Program-made: the position numbers and the translations under genes
From: Paenibacillus sabinae T27
Lineage (GTDB): Bacteria; Bacillota; Bacilli; Paenibacillales; Paenibacillaceae
Direction of reading: 5' to 3'
Length of the DNA: 64,000 nt
NCBI RefSeq assembly: GCF_000612505.1
Contig: NZ_CP004078.1
Location: 3,263,252 to 3,327,251, forward strand
Shown here: positions 43,104 through 51,592 of the stretch, in pieces
Position numbering within the stretch: the first letter of the stretch is position 1
How the letters are laid out: every line of letters starts with the position of its first letter
The notes under the pieces: generated by a model
Databases searched by the model: none
Seen by the model: the letters and a program-made list of their open reading frames with translations, nothing else
What the model was told of the DNA's origin: nothing

Positions 43104-44561
43104 TTACTTGATTGTCAATTGTCCTTGTTCAAGGATGCTGTCTTTGACAACCGAAGTTTTGGAGCCTTTAATGTTTACCACGAAGCTTGGAGCAAAGGTG
43201 GACTTGTGATCCTCATAGAGACCTCTGTTCGTCATGTAGCTTGTGATGACCACATTATCACTGTCAGCTTGCGGAACGGCAAAGTGGGAGTAAGACCAAG
43301 TAACGTCTTTCGGATCAAGATCCATGCTCAGGACAAGGCCGCTGCCGTTAAGCGGTTTGTAAGGACCAGTCAAAGAATCCGCTACATAACCCAGCATGAA
43401 AACATCTTCAGCGCCGATTCCGTCAATGGTCATTTTAGCGCCGCGGGAATCCGTGAACAAATACCATTTGCCATTCTTTTCAAATACATTCGCACGTTCA
43501 ATTTCATCGGTAACAAGATTGGATGCGATCAGCGGCTTCATGACTGTTTTCAAGGTGTAGTCATCGTTCAATTCGATGATACCCAGCGAACCGTTCGCCA
43601 ATTCGGCCAGCTGTTTCTTAGGGCTTACCAGCAGCTTATCCTTCTCATTTTCAAAGAATTTATTGCTTCCGCCATAGTAGGCTTTGTTAAAGAAAGAATC
43701 TTCACCTTGGTAGCCCACGTCTGTGCCGGTATTGGATTCGAATACAAGGTATTTGTGGCCATTATCCTCAACATAGTGAGGATCTCTCAGTGTATGGTTA
43801 TCGGAATAGTCTCCGCCGCCAAAAGACTGGTTAACATTTTGATAAATTTTTCCGTCGCCGTCAAAGATCGATTTGAGATCTTCCACGCCGTTCACCTTCA
43901 GCGTATCGGCATCCGGCTGCGACACATTGATTTGAGCCGTTGTCAGAGTTTGCTTGCCAAAGAATCCATGCTCCGGATCCCAGCCTTGACGGTTGGTGTA
44001 GAACAAGCGTACTTTGCCATCTTTAGTCAAGGTTGCGGAACCAGACCACTCTTCAGCTTGATTGTTCAGGATCGGATCGTTAGGAACGTATTTGTCGCTG
44101 TCCTTGAATACGCGGCCGGCGCTCTTCCAGGCATCAATGGAGTTGTCACCTTTCTTTTTGTAGAACAGGTAGATAAATGTATCCCAGCCTCTTTTCGGGT
44201 CACCCGCCAGGGCAAATACCACATCGTAGCCTTTGTAATCCGCTACTGTGCCATCTGCGTTTTGCAGCGGCCAGCTGTCCCATACGTCCAGATCGATCAG
44301 GTTTCCGAATTGATCATAGCCTTTTGCGGAAGCGATGTTTTTAATCTTGGATGCGTCGAATTGCGGTACTTTGAATTGCTCGCTATTTTGCTGCCCAGGA
44401 ATTTTCAGCATATCAAAACGTGTGATGTGGGAAATGCCGTAATCTTCTTTGTAAACCACGCTATCTTTCCCTTGCGCAAAAACCGAAGTTCCTCCACCTG
44501 CCAGTAAAGCTGTCGTAAAGGTTACTGCTGTCGCTTGCTTCACAAACTTTTTGATGTTCAT
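43104..44561 (-). CDS. sacB: Levansucrase 1 (GH68)
   Basis: Secreted fructosyltransferase making levan from sucrose. 485 residues with a signal peptide (KKFVKQATAVTFTTALLAGGGTSVFAQ). Catalytic triad of GH68: nucleophile Asp95 in VWDSWPLQN, the stabiliser in TLRDPHYVED, and the acid/base Glu in TDEIERANVF. The C-terminus ends QGQLTIK. Its leader has a RAT/terminator pair (44601-44696). About 70-75% identical by eye to the second copy at 44992, so a tandem duplication. Confidence 0.97.
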   Translation of the reverse strand: MNIKKFVKQATAVTFTTALLAGGGTSVFAQGKDSVVYKEDYGISHITRFDMLKIPGQQNSEQFKVPQFDASKIKNIASAKGYDQFGNLIDLDVWDSWPLQNADGTVADYKGYDVVFALAGDPKRGWDTFIYLFYKKKGDNSIDAWKSAGRVFKDSDKYVPNDPILNNQAEEWSGSATLTKDGKVRLFYTNRQGWDPEHGFFGKQTLTTAQINVSQPDADTLKVNGVEDLKSIFDGDGKIYQNVNQSFGGGDYSDNHTLRDPHYVEDNGHKYLVFESNTGTDVGYQGEDSFFNKAYYGGSNKFFENEKDKLLVSPKKQLAELANGSLGIIELNDDYTLKTVMKPLIASNLVTDEIERANVFEKNGKWYLFTDSRGAKMTIDGIGAEDVFMLGYVADSLTGPYKPLNGSGLVLSMDLDPKDVTWSYSHFAVPQADSDNVVITSYMTNRGLYEDHKSTFAPSFVVNIKGSKTSVVKDSILEQGQLTIK

Positions 44562-44600
44562 GCTCGATCTCCTTTTTTTGTTTTGTTCCTGAACAAACAG

Positions 44601-44672
44601 AAAAAGACCTAAAAATTCCTAATGGAGAAGATCCGGCGCTTGGCCGCACGTCCCCAACGGACTTTTAGGTCT
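44601..44672 (-). terminator. Leader terminator of levansucrase 1
   Basis: On the minus strand AGACCTAAAAGTCC...GGAATTTTTAGGTCT followed by T5, between the promoter and sacB. Its 5' arm overlaps the RAT element, as in the B. subtilis sacB leader, so bound antiterminator protein would prevent it from forming. Confidence 0.9.
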
Positions 44673-44696
44673 TGCCTGCTTAAACAGTAACAAACC
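44667..44696 (-). promoter_or_regulatory. RAT antiterminator site of levansucrase 1
   Basis: Minus-strand GGTTTGTTACTG....AGCAGGCAAGACCT, close to the ribonucleic antiterminator of B. subtilis sacB. It is the binding site for a BglG/SacY-type protein; the matching protein is encoded at 47255. Confidence 0.9.
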
Positions 44697-44935
44697 TGTA
44701 ATATTTTGTTGACACGGTTATTGTATATTTTTGTTCTGCGGTCTGACTATAGACCAAAACTCCCGTTTTGAAAAAGGGGGAAGACGGAGGTTAGGCCCAG
44801 TCCATCCACAACAATACCTAAAAAATTTGTAACTATTTCACAGTTTCAAAACGATGAAGTTCGTTTAAATATGGCCTTTCATCGGCTTCCATCACTTCAA
44901 TACAATCCCAAATCTACCCTTCATCGCCAAACCCA

Positions 44936-44965
44936 ATCCATATAGGTCAATAGGCCTATATGGAT
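44936..44965 (-). terminator. Hairpin after levansucrase 2
   Basis: ATCCATATAGG and CCTATATGGAT form a perfect 11-bp stem with an 8-nt loop, 27 nt beyond the sacB2 stop. No T-run, so processing rather than termination is possible. The rest of 44697-44935 shows the sacB1 promoter region, with ACTATAGACC shared with the sacB2 promoter region. Confidence 0.5.
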
Positions 44966-44991
44966 GTGGGCATTGAACTTTTTCGCTGACG

Positions 44992-46458
44992 TTAGTTGAT
45001 CGTCAATTGTCCTTGTTCCAGGATGCTGTCTTTGACAACCGAGGTTTTGGATCCCTTGATGTTCATCAGGAAGCTTGGCGCGAAGGAGGAACGATGCTCC
45101 GGATAGAAGCCGCGATTGGTAATATAGCTGGTAATCACCACGTTGTTTCCGTCGGCCTGCGGAACCGCAAAGTGAGAGTACGTAAAGGTAACATCAGCGG
45201 GATCGAGATCCAGGTGCAGGACAAGTCCGGTGTCGTTCAATGGCTTGTAAGGTCCCGTCAGAGAGTCGGACACAAAGCCCAGCATATAAATATCCTCGGC
45301 GCCGATTCCGTCAATGGTCATTTTGGAGCCTCTGGAATCCGTGAACAGATACCATTTGTTATTCAGCTTGAATACGTTGGCCCGTTCGATTTCATCCGTT
45401 ACGGTATTGGACGCGATCAGCGGCTTCATGACTGTTTTCAGCGTGTAATCGTCATTCAATTCGATGATGCCAAGTGCGCCGTTCGCCAGCGTAGCGTCAT
45501 GCTTTTTAGGGCTTTGAAGCAGTCTTTCTCTTTCCGCCTCAAAGAATTTTTTATTACCGCCAAAGAAAACCTGATTGTTGAATGCTTCTTCACCCTGGTA
45601 ACCCGTTTCTGTGCCGGTATTGGACTCGAATACGAGGTATTTATGACCGTTGTCTTCTACATAGTGAGGATCTCTAAGCGTATGGTTGTCACCCGAAGCA
45701 TAGGCTCCTTCCTCAATAAACTGCTGAACATTTTGATATGTTGTTCCGTCGCCGTCAAAGATGGATTTATGATCTTCAACGCCTTCCACTTTCAGCGTAG
45801 CCCCATCCGGCTGCGACAGGTTGACTTGTGCCGTTGTAATCGTTTGTTTGCTATAACCCGTTCCGCCATCTTCCGGCGCGCCCGAGAAATCCGTATAGAA
45901 CAAGCGTACTTCACCCTCAGGGGTCAATGTCGCGGAACCGGACCACTCTTGAGTCTGATACTTGAGGATCGGATCATTGGCGGCGAATTTATCGCTGTCT
46001 TTAAATACACGGCCTGCGTTCTTCCAGCTATCGATCGATTGCTCGCCGGCTTTTTTATAGAATATGTAGATCGAGGTGTCGTTTCCGTCCTTCGGGCTCC
46101 CTGCCAATGCAAACACAATCTGGTAGCCATGATAATTCGCTACGGTGCCGTCGGCATTTTGCAGCGGCCAGCTGTCCCACACGTCCAGGTCGATCAGGTT
46201 GCCGTATTTATCATAACCTTTTGCCGAAGCGATGTTCTTGATGGTGGATGCATCGAACGCTGGCACTTTGAACTGTTCGCTCGTCTGCTGTTCAGGAATT
46301 TTCAGCATGTCAAAGCGTGTGATGTGGGAAAAATCATATGTTTCTTTGTAATCCGCACTGTCCTTAGCCTTGGCCAAAACCGAAGTTCCGCCACCTGCCA
46401 GCAATGCTGTTGTCAAAGTTACTGTTGCCGCTGTCTTCACAAACTTTTGGATGTTCAT
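44992..46458 (-). CDS. sacB: Levansucrase 2 (GH68)
   Basis: About 488 residues, secreted (NIQKFVKTAATVTLTTALLAGGGTSVLA). The same catalytic elements as copy 1: VWDSWPLQN, TLRDPHYVED and DEIERANVF. Loops around residues 170-260 differ (GAPEDGGTGYSKQ, EEGAYASGDNHT), which may change product size or substrate preference. The start is the ATG after AAAGGAGAGAAAG, not the upstream leader codons of the long ORF. Own RAT leader at 46503-46600. Confidence 0.96.
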   Translation of the reverse strand: MNIQKFVKTAATVTLTTALLAGGGTSVLAKAKDSADYKETYDFSHITRFDMLKIPEQQTSEQFKVPAFDASTIKNIASAKGYDKYGNLIDLDVWDSWPLQNADGTVANYHGYQIVFALAGSPKDGNDTSIYIFYKKAGEQSIDSWKNAGRVFKDSDKFAANDPILKYQTQEWSGSATLTPEGEVRLFYTDFSGAPEDGGTGYSKQTITTAQVNLSQPDGATLKVEGVEDHKSIFDGDGTTYQNVQQFIEEGAYASGDNHTLRDPHYVEDNGHKYLVFESNTGTETGYQGEEAFNNQVFFGGNKKFFEAERERLLQSPKKHDATLANGALGIIELNDDYTLKTVMKPLIASNTVTDEIERANVFKLNNKWYLFTDSRGSKMTIDGIGAEDIYMLGFVSDSLTGPYKPLNDTGLVLHLDLDPADVTFTYSHFAVPQADGNNVVITSYITNRGFYPEHRSSFAPSFLMNIKGSKTSVVKDSILEQGQLTIN

Positions 46459-46502
46459 TCTTTCTCTCCTTTTCCGTTTCAAATTTTTGTTCCTGATCAA
46501 CA

Positions 46503-46577
46503 GAAAAAGACCTAAAAATTCCAAGTGGAGATGATCCGGCGATTCGCCGCACGTTCCCCAAACGGATTTTTAGGTCT
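46503..46577 (-). terminator. Leader terminator of levansucrase 2
   Basis: Minus-strand AGACCTAAAAATCCG...GGAATTTTTAGGTCT followed by T5. Same design as at 44601. Confidence 0.9.
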
Positions 46578-46600
46578 TGCCTGATTAACAGTAACAATCC
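46572..46600 (-). promoter_or_regulatory. RAT antiterminator site of levansucrase 2
   Basis: Minus-strand GGATTGTTACTG...AATCAGGCAAGACCT, matching the SacY/SacT/LicT RAT consensus GGATTGTTACTG. Differs in a few loop bases from the sacB1 copy, so relative affinity may differ. Between here and 46940 only promoter-like AT-rich DNA is seen. Confidence 0.9.
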
Positions 46601-46939
46601 CGACAATATTTTGTTGTCTGGACTAATCTTATATTTTATAACACACAATAACTATAGACCAAATTTCCTCTTTTTGGATAAGGAGAAAAGGAGGGAATTC
46701 GACCCAGTCTATCCTCAAATATTCCTAATTATTCCTGATTAGTTTGAGTAATTTATAATTTATTTGAGTAATTTATAATTTAATGGTATTTAAAGTTAGT
46801 TATGAATGAAAAGGGAATAAATTGAAGGAAAGGGTACATCTTCACGCCCTCCAGCGAGACTTATAAGGAGAGGAGTCGGAATCATCTCTTGATGGAAGGT
46901 AACGTTATAGTATTCAAAGGCTTAAGGGAGGATCATTCG

Positions 46940-47173
46940 TTGAGAAAATATAGTGTATTTGCTGTATTGTCTCTTTCATTGTTTACATTCAATGTCTGGA
47001 TGGATGTGTGGATGGGCGAAACAATAAAAACTTCGCTTCATAAGATGCTCGGAATATTTAAAGCCATGTCTTTAATCGAATACTTCATCCTATTTGTGAT
47101 TTTGGTGCCGTATTTTACCTCTCCATTTGTCTCTAAGTTGATTCAATTTTTAAGGAACAGAAATCGAACTTGA
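46940..47173 (+). CDS. 77-aa two-TM hypothetical protein
   Basis: Begins at a TTG with AAGGGAGG 8 nt upstream. Two hydrophobic segments (SVFAVLSLSLFTFNVWM and SLIEYFILFVILVPYF) and a basic tail (FLRNRNRT). Divergent from sacB2 and convergent with the antiterminator gene. Not recognised; it may be a small membrane peptide of unknown role. Confidence 0.55.
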   Translation: MRKYSVFAVLSLSLFTFNVWMDVWMGETIKTSLHKMLGIFKAMSLIEYFILFVILVPYFTSPFVSKLIQFLRNRNRT

Positions 47174-47192
47174 TAGATTTACTGAAAAAGAC

Positions 47193-47249
47193 AAAAACTA
47201 ACCCAACGCAGAGTCGCTTAACAAAGCGCTGCGTTGGGTTAGTTTTTTT
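47193..47249. terminator. Bidirectional terminator
   Basis: AAAAACTAACCCAACGCA and its complement in a long stem, with T7 on the plus strand and A/T tracts on the other, between the small membrane protein and the antiterminator. Confidence 0.92.
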
Positions 47250-47254
47250 AAAAC

Positions 47255-48103
47255 TTAATTCACCATATCTTTCAACCGGGTATCCACCCGATTGATCTCC
47301 ATGGCGATAAGCACCATCTGGCTGTCGGTAAAGGCATACCCGTAATCCTCGTCCACCTGGCGGGCAACCCGGCCGGCTTGCTCGTAGGCCAGCACATAGC
47401 GTTCCTTGGCGATCCGCACGATTTCCGGGTCCAGCTCGTTGCGGAGCTTGCCCGTCTCATCGGCCTGGAGAATGTTCTCCAGTTGGTTCACCAGACGCTC
47501 GTAGTTGGCGGAGCTGCGGTTCATCGATACACCGGCGGCATTTTCGATTCCTTCGGCAATGTCCCGGATCATGGCGGCCATGTTGGCGTCCGCTCCGCCG
47601 GCCCCGGCGTTCACCCAGGCGGTATGGATATGCATCGCGATATACCCTACCTCGTCCTCCGGAATTTCGATCTGCAGCTTCTCCCAGATGAGCTTTTTCG
47701 CATGCAGCCCGATTTGGAACTCTCTCGGAAATAAAATGCGAATTTCCTCCAAAAGCGTGTTCTGGATGATCATTCCCTTGGTGAGCCTTTCCAGAGCAAA
47801 CGAGAGATGATCCGTCAGCGCGATATGAATATGCTTGTTGAACGTTACTTCAAGCTCCTGTTCCGCATAGGAAATGATGCTCTCGGACACCGCAATCTCC
47901 TCTTCGGGCAGTGTCCGCAGCATTTCCTGAAGATGACCGTATTGATCCGAATCGTCCATAATGAACACCTTCTCGATGCGGGTCGGATCGACAATATCAT
48001 TTTTTCCTTTTTGAAAAGCAATACCGGAACCCATGACAATCTTTTCTTCTCCCTGGTCGTGTACCACAACCGCGTTATTGTTAAGAATTTTTTTGATTTT
48101 CAT
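47255..48103 (-). CDS. sacT: BglG-family transcription antiterminator (SacT/SacY type)
   Basis: 282 residues. CAT RNA-binding domain at 1-55 (MKIKKILNNNAVVVHDQGEEKIVMGSGIAFQKGKND). Two PRD regulatory domains follow, each with a phosphorylatable His: ITDHLSFALER (about 100) and AMHIHTAWVN (about 158) in PRD1, further His in PRD2. PTS enzymes modulate it by phosphorylation. It stands next to the sucrose PTS and the two RAT-containing levansucrase leaders, its obvious targets. 36 nt after sacP's end on the same strand. Confidence 0.93.
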   Translation of the reverse strand: MKIKKILNNNAVVVHDQGEEKIVMGSGIAFQKGKNDIVDPTRIEKVFIMDDSDQYGHLQEMLRTLPEEEIAVSESIISYAEQELEVTFNKHIHIALTDHLSFALERLTKGMIIQNTLLEEIRILFPREFQIGLHAKKLIWEKLQIEIPEDEVGYIAMHIHTAWVNAGAGGADANMAAMIRDIAEGIENAAGVSMNRSSANYERLVNQLENILQADETGKLRNELDPEIVRIAKERYVLAYEQAGRVARQVDEDYGYAFTDSQMVLIAMEINRVDTRLKDMVN

Positions 48104-48138
48104 GATATTCTCCTGTGCTTTTACGATTAGTATTTAGA

Positions 48139-49728
48139 TCATTCTTCCTGATGATTAGGTTTATCGACTCCGAGAAACCAAGTGACCGCAAAAGCCGTTC
48201 CCGTGGCCAGCAGAAAACCAACCATATAATGAATGAAATTGATGTGTCCAGGCGGGATGATAAAGGCAATCATTGGAATCCCGGTCAATCCGAACGAATT
48301 GGCAACCACCTCATGAAAGGCAACATAAGCCCCTCCCGCCGCCCCTCCCGCCGCTGCGCCCAGAAAAGGACGGCCTAGCTTCAAGTTGACGCCGAATGCG
48401 ATCGGCTCGGTAATACCGAGAAATGCGGTGATCGAAGCGGGAAGCGCAATATTTTTCAAATCCTTGTCCCGGGTTTGGGCATATACCGCAAGTCCGGCTC
48501 CTCCCTGAGCGATATTCGCCATCGACCAGATAGGGAGCAGAAAGTTGACACCGATGTTCGGATTGGAAATCAGCCCGATTTCAATCGCTTGAATGCCGTG
48601 GTGCAGTCCGGTCAAGACGATAACCCCGTAGACCCCGCCAAGAAGCAGCCCAAACACCGTGCTTCCACATCGGTACACCTCTTCCAGCAAGACGCTAAGA
48701 AAGTTGCCAATATGCGCCGCAAGGGGTCCGATGACCAGAACGGCGAGGCCGCCTCCAATGACAAAGCTGAGAAAGGGGACCAGCAGCATGGTGGCTGATG
48801 ACGGAACGATCCGCCGCAGCCCCTTCTCGACAAACGTCATCAGCAATACCGCTAGAATAATCGGAATCACGGTGCCTTGATAACCGAACTGCGGGGTACT
48901 CGTCAAATCCACAGGTTGTATCGCTGCTCCGCCGGTTCCTGATAGCTGTAATAAGTCGAGCCGGGTCATAACAATTCCGACTGCGGCGCCGAGCGCAGGG
49001 GTTCCCCCAAACCGTTTAGCCGCATGATAGCCGAACATCACGGCCATGATTTGAAAGGCCGAGCCGGTCAGCAATAATAGCGTTCGAAACCACGTGCTGC
49101 CTTGGGACTCCCAGCCGAAGGCTTGTATCATGCTGATCAAGCCCAGCATCAGGCCAACCGCGACAAAGAGCGGGATGATCGGCACAACAATATCGGAAAA
49201 AAAAGTGGCCTCTCCCATAACTCGGCTGAATAAATTCCTTTTTGCCGAGTCTTTCAGCTCTGGAGATGACTCCGCTCTTGCCTGATGCGCCAAGACTTTC
49301 CGTTTCCATGCTCCCCGTAATGAAAGAAGCAAGGTATCGCCAGAACCCGCGACGCGAACAGGGCTCTCCGGTTCACTGGGTACGTACAGGCGCTCCACTT
49401 CCCGCTGCCGTTCCGGTCCGGAGTCCTTAAGAAGACTGACTATTTGACGGTGGACCTTAAAGACTACTGCTGGTCCGACAATAATTTGCAGCTGTCCGGA
49501 CTGAACGAACACGTTCTGAACCTCTTCCAATTCCGCAAGACCGGCTTCGTCCACGCAGGCGCTGTCTCGAAACCTGATTCGGATCCGGGTTGTGCAGTGA
49601 GCTACTTCCGACACATTGTCCGGCCCGCCGGACAGCTCAATCAAGCGCATAGCCAGTTCCCTTGCCGGGCTCAGATTATCCTTCACTTTTCGCCCATCTT
49701 GAATCGGTTGAATATCGCCTTCTGGCAT
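48139..49728 (-). CDS. sacP: PTS sucrose-specific EIIBC permease
   Basis: Imports sucrose with phosphorylation to sucrose-6-phosphate. About 529 residues. N-terminal EIIB domain with the phosphorylated Cys in VAHCTTRIRIRF (about 35-46), a linker, then the glucose/sucrose-type EIIC with about ten membrane segments (TFFSDIVVPIIPLFVAVGLMLG, FGYHAAKRFGGTPALGAAVG, VLTGLHHGIQAIEI, ITEPIAFGVNLKLGRPFLGAAAGGAAGGAYV). No EIIA is fused, as in SacP/ScrA; glucose EIIA usually serves. The ATG at 49728 has GGGAGGAG upstream. Confidence 0.95.
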   Translation of the reverse strand: MPEGDIQPIQDGRKVKDNLSPARELAMRLIELSGGPDNVSEVAHCTTRIRIRFRDSACVDEAGLAELEEVQNVFVQSGQLQIIVGPAVVFKVHRQIVSLLKDSGPERQREVERLYVPSEPESPVRVAGSGDTLLLSLRGAWKRKVLAHQARAESSPELKDSAKRNLFSRVMGEATFFSDIVVPIIPLFVAVGLMLGLISMIQAFGWESQGSTWFRTLLLLTGSAFQIMAVMFGYHAAKRFGGTPALGAAVGIVMTRLDLLQLSGTGGAAIQPVDLTSTPQFGYQGTVIPIILAVLLMTFVEKGLRRIVPSSATMLLVPFLSFVIGGGLAVLVIGPLAAHIGNFLSVLLEEVYRCGSTVFGLLLGGVYGVIVLTGLHHGIQAIEIGLISNPNIGVNFLLPIWSMANIAQGGAGLAVYAQTRDKDLKNIALPASITAFLGITEPIAFGVNLKLGRPFLGAAAGGAAGGAYVAFHEVVANSFGLTGIPMIAFIIPPGHINFIHYMVGFLLATGTAFAVTWFLGVDKPNHQEE

Positions 49729-49812
49729 TTTCAGCTCCTCCCCGTTCCTTATGTGCAGCATCTAAGAAGTCATTCTAATTCTATATCGGCGGAGGACTTT
49801 CTTCTGTACATG

Positions 49813-49838
49813 AAAAAAAAGACCTATTTTCAGGTCAA
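49813..49838 (-). terminator. Short leader hairpin with U8 upstream of sacP
   Basis: Minus-strand GACCTGAAAATAGGTC followed by T8, between the sacP promoter region and start. It is likely an attenuator. The paired RAT is not clear: the leader has only a weak ATTGTCACTTTTT-like match. Candidate promoter TTGTCA, 17 nt, TATATT lies farther upstream (about 49928-49956). Confidence 0.6.
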
Positions 49839-50056
49839 GCACCTGCACCCTATAATGCGGCCGCACTTGACTCTTCTCGGCCCTTGGTCCGCCCAAAAAA
49901 AAGTGACAATTTCGTAATATATTATAGTATATCTATTGTGACAATAATGGAATATAAAATCAATGGTCAGTAATTACCACCTTTATCAACTCAAAACAGG
50001 AACTATTCCTTAGTCAGAATCGATATCCGCCCAGTTAAGAGTTTAGAACTATCGAC

Positions 50057-51151
50057 CTAATGAATAACGGGGGTTCCCGCATTATCCAAAAGGGTGTCAA
50101 GCGCATCGTCGAGTTCGGCAGAGCTCTCTGAACCGAGCCATTCCTCAGGAATGACCAGATATCGGCCATCGCTCCGCTGAAGATAACTGTAAATAATTTG
50201 GGCTTCGTCGACCTCTTCGCGGCTCACTTCGCTGGAGGGTAGCCGGGTATCCGGTCCAAAATAGCTATAAATGGCGGTTTTTATTTTCACGCACAGCGAT
50301 GCCGTATCACAGCCCCTAACAGAAATCCTTTCGCTGTACAAAATGCGGCTGCGCTTGATGAGAAAAAGCTTGATCCGATCCTCATCCAGTTCTTCAATGA
50401 CGACGATATTCCGGTCTTCCCCGGTGAATCCGATCACTTTTTCCTTCATTAATATGTAGTCAAATGCTTCGATGCAGTCCCTGAATTTGGCCGCTGTCTC
50501 AAAATCGTACCGCTCGGCAGCCCGCTGCATGCGATCCCGCATCTCTTCGTACAGACTCCGGTCGCTCCCGTCCAGCATCGCGATAAAACGGTCGATGATT
50601 TCATTGTATTCGTCTACGGCCTCCCCTCCGAGGCACACCCCCCGGCATAGGCCGAGCGAATGGTTCAAGCAGGCAGAGCCGTTAAAGCCGGCGGAACTGC
50701 AGGCGATTTGGCAGCATACCAGAAAGCTCTGAATCACCCGTTCCACCGAATGCCTGCTGGCGGTATACGGGCCAAAATAAACCGCGCCGTCGTTACCGGC
50801 AGGCTCACCGGCGATTTCGATCCGGCGCAGCCCGTCCCTCACCTTAATGACAATGTAGGTGTAGGCGAGCGGATTTTTCATTTTTTTATTGTACATCGGC
50901 TTCAATTCCTGAATTAACCTGCACTCCAGCATAAAAGCTTCAAACTCGGTGTCCGTGACCCGATGCTCGAGATCCCTGATGTGGCTTACCAGCGCTTTTA
51001 TCTTTTTCGGCTGGGATTTGGATTGATAGAAATACGACTGCACGCGTTTCTTTAAATTCTTAGACTTGCCAACATAAATAATGCCGCCCAGAGAATCCTT
51101 CATTAAATAGACTCCCGGCGATGAGGGAAGGCTCTGAATCTTCTCTTTCAT
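50057..51151 (-). CDS. Shortened UvrC-like GIY-YIG nuclease
   Basis: 364 residues. GIY-YIG nuclease domain (GVYLMKDSLGGIIYVGKSKNLKKRVQSYF, about 13-41; FMLECRLIQELKPMYN), a cysteine-bearing middle (CACSSAGFNGSACLNHSLGLCRGVCLG), and a UVR-like coiled-coil segment (AERYDFETAAKFRDCIEAFDYIL). It stops before the C-terminal RNase-H-like nuclease and HhH domains of UvrC (about 590 residues). So it resembles Cho-like or UvrC-like proteins that make only one incision. Preceded by AGGGAGGGATTATTGAT. Single gene. Confidence 0.88.
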   Translation of the reverse strand: MKEKIQSLPSSPGVYLMKDSLGGIIYVGKSKNLKKRVQSYFYQSKSQPKKIKALVSHIRDLEHRVTDTEFEAFMLECRLIQELKPMYNKKMKNPLAYTYIVIKVRDGLRRIEIAGEPAGNDGAVYFGPYTASRHSVERVIQSFLVCCQIACSSAGFNGSACLNHSLGLCRGVCLGGEAVDEYNEIIDRFIAMLDGSDRSLYEEMRDRMQRAAERYDFETAAKFRDCIEAFDYILMKEKVIGFTGEDRNIVVIEELDEDRIKLFLIKRSRILYSERISVRGCDTASLCVKIKTAIYSYFGPDTRLPSSEVSREEVDEAQIIYSYLQRSDGRYLVIPEEWLGSESSAELDDALDTLLDNAGTPVIH

Positions 51152-51281
51152 ATCAATAATCCCTCCTTGCAGCTCCCGTCTTTCGCGCTCCCGATTTGAA
51201 TGGTACTATGTCTACTGTAGCCGAAATGGCCGGTGACGGAAATCATTTTTGGCAAAATTTTTGGCAAAGGGGAGTTTGGGC

Positions 51282-51503
51282 ATGACCGATCCATCCAAGC
51301 CTATGATAGAATCAGCGGGAATCTGCCCTCTTTGCGGGCGTGGCAATGGCTGCGCGGGCGCGGCCGGGCGCTCCCATGAAGGCTGCTGGTGCGCAGGCGA
51401 GGTTTTTCCGCAGGAGATATTTGAGAGGGTGCCGGAGGAATTCATCGGTAAAGCCTGTATTTGCAAGGAGTGTCTGGACGCGTTTAAACGAAACGGAGGA
51501 TAG
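51282..51503 (+). CDS. Cysteine-rich CWC family small protein
   Basis: 73 residues. The Cys_rich_CWC layout is visible: CPLCGRGNGCAGAAG, GCWCAGEVFPQEIFERVP, and ACICKECLDAF. Eight Cys suggest zinc binding. AAAGGGGAG lies 8-9 nt before the ATG. Unknown function; widespread in bacteria. Confidence 0.82.
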   Translation: MTDPSKPMIESAGICPLCGRGNGCAGAAGRSHEGCWCAGEVFPQEIFERVPEEFIGKACICKECLDAFKRNGG

Positions 51504-51592
51504 TGTGCATCTGCACACATGGATATTGGAAGCTTCATCCAGCAAAAAAACCGGGCCCCGGCAGTATGCCGAAACCCGGTCTTTTGTGCCTA

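Noticed and set aside
43101..44507. Long plus-strand frame opposite levansucrase 1 (and a similar one opposite levansucrase 2)
   Set aside because: Antisense shadow of the conserved GH68 gene; no ribosome site and no known protein features.
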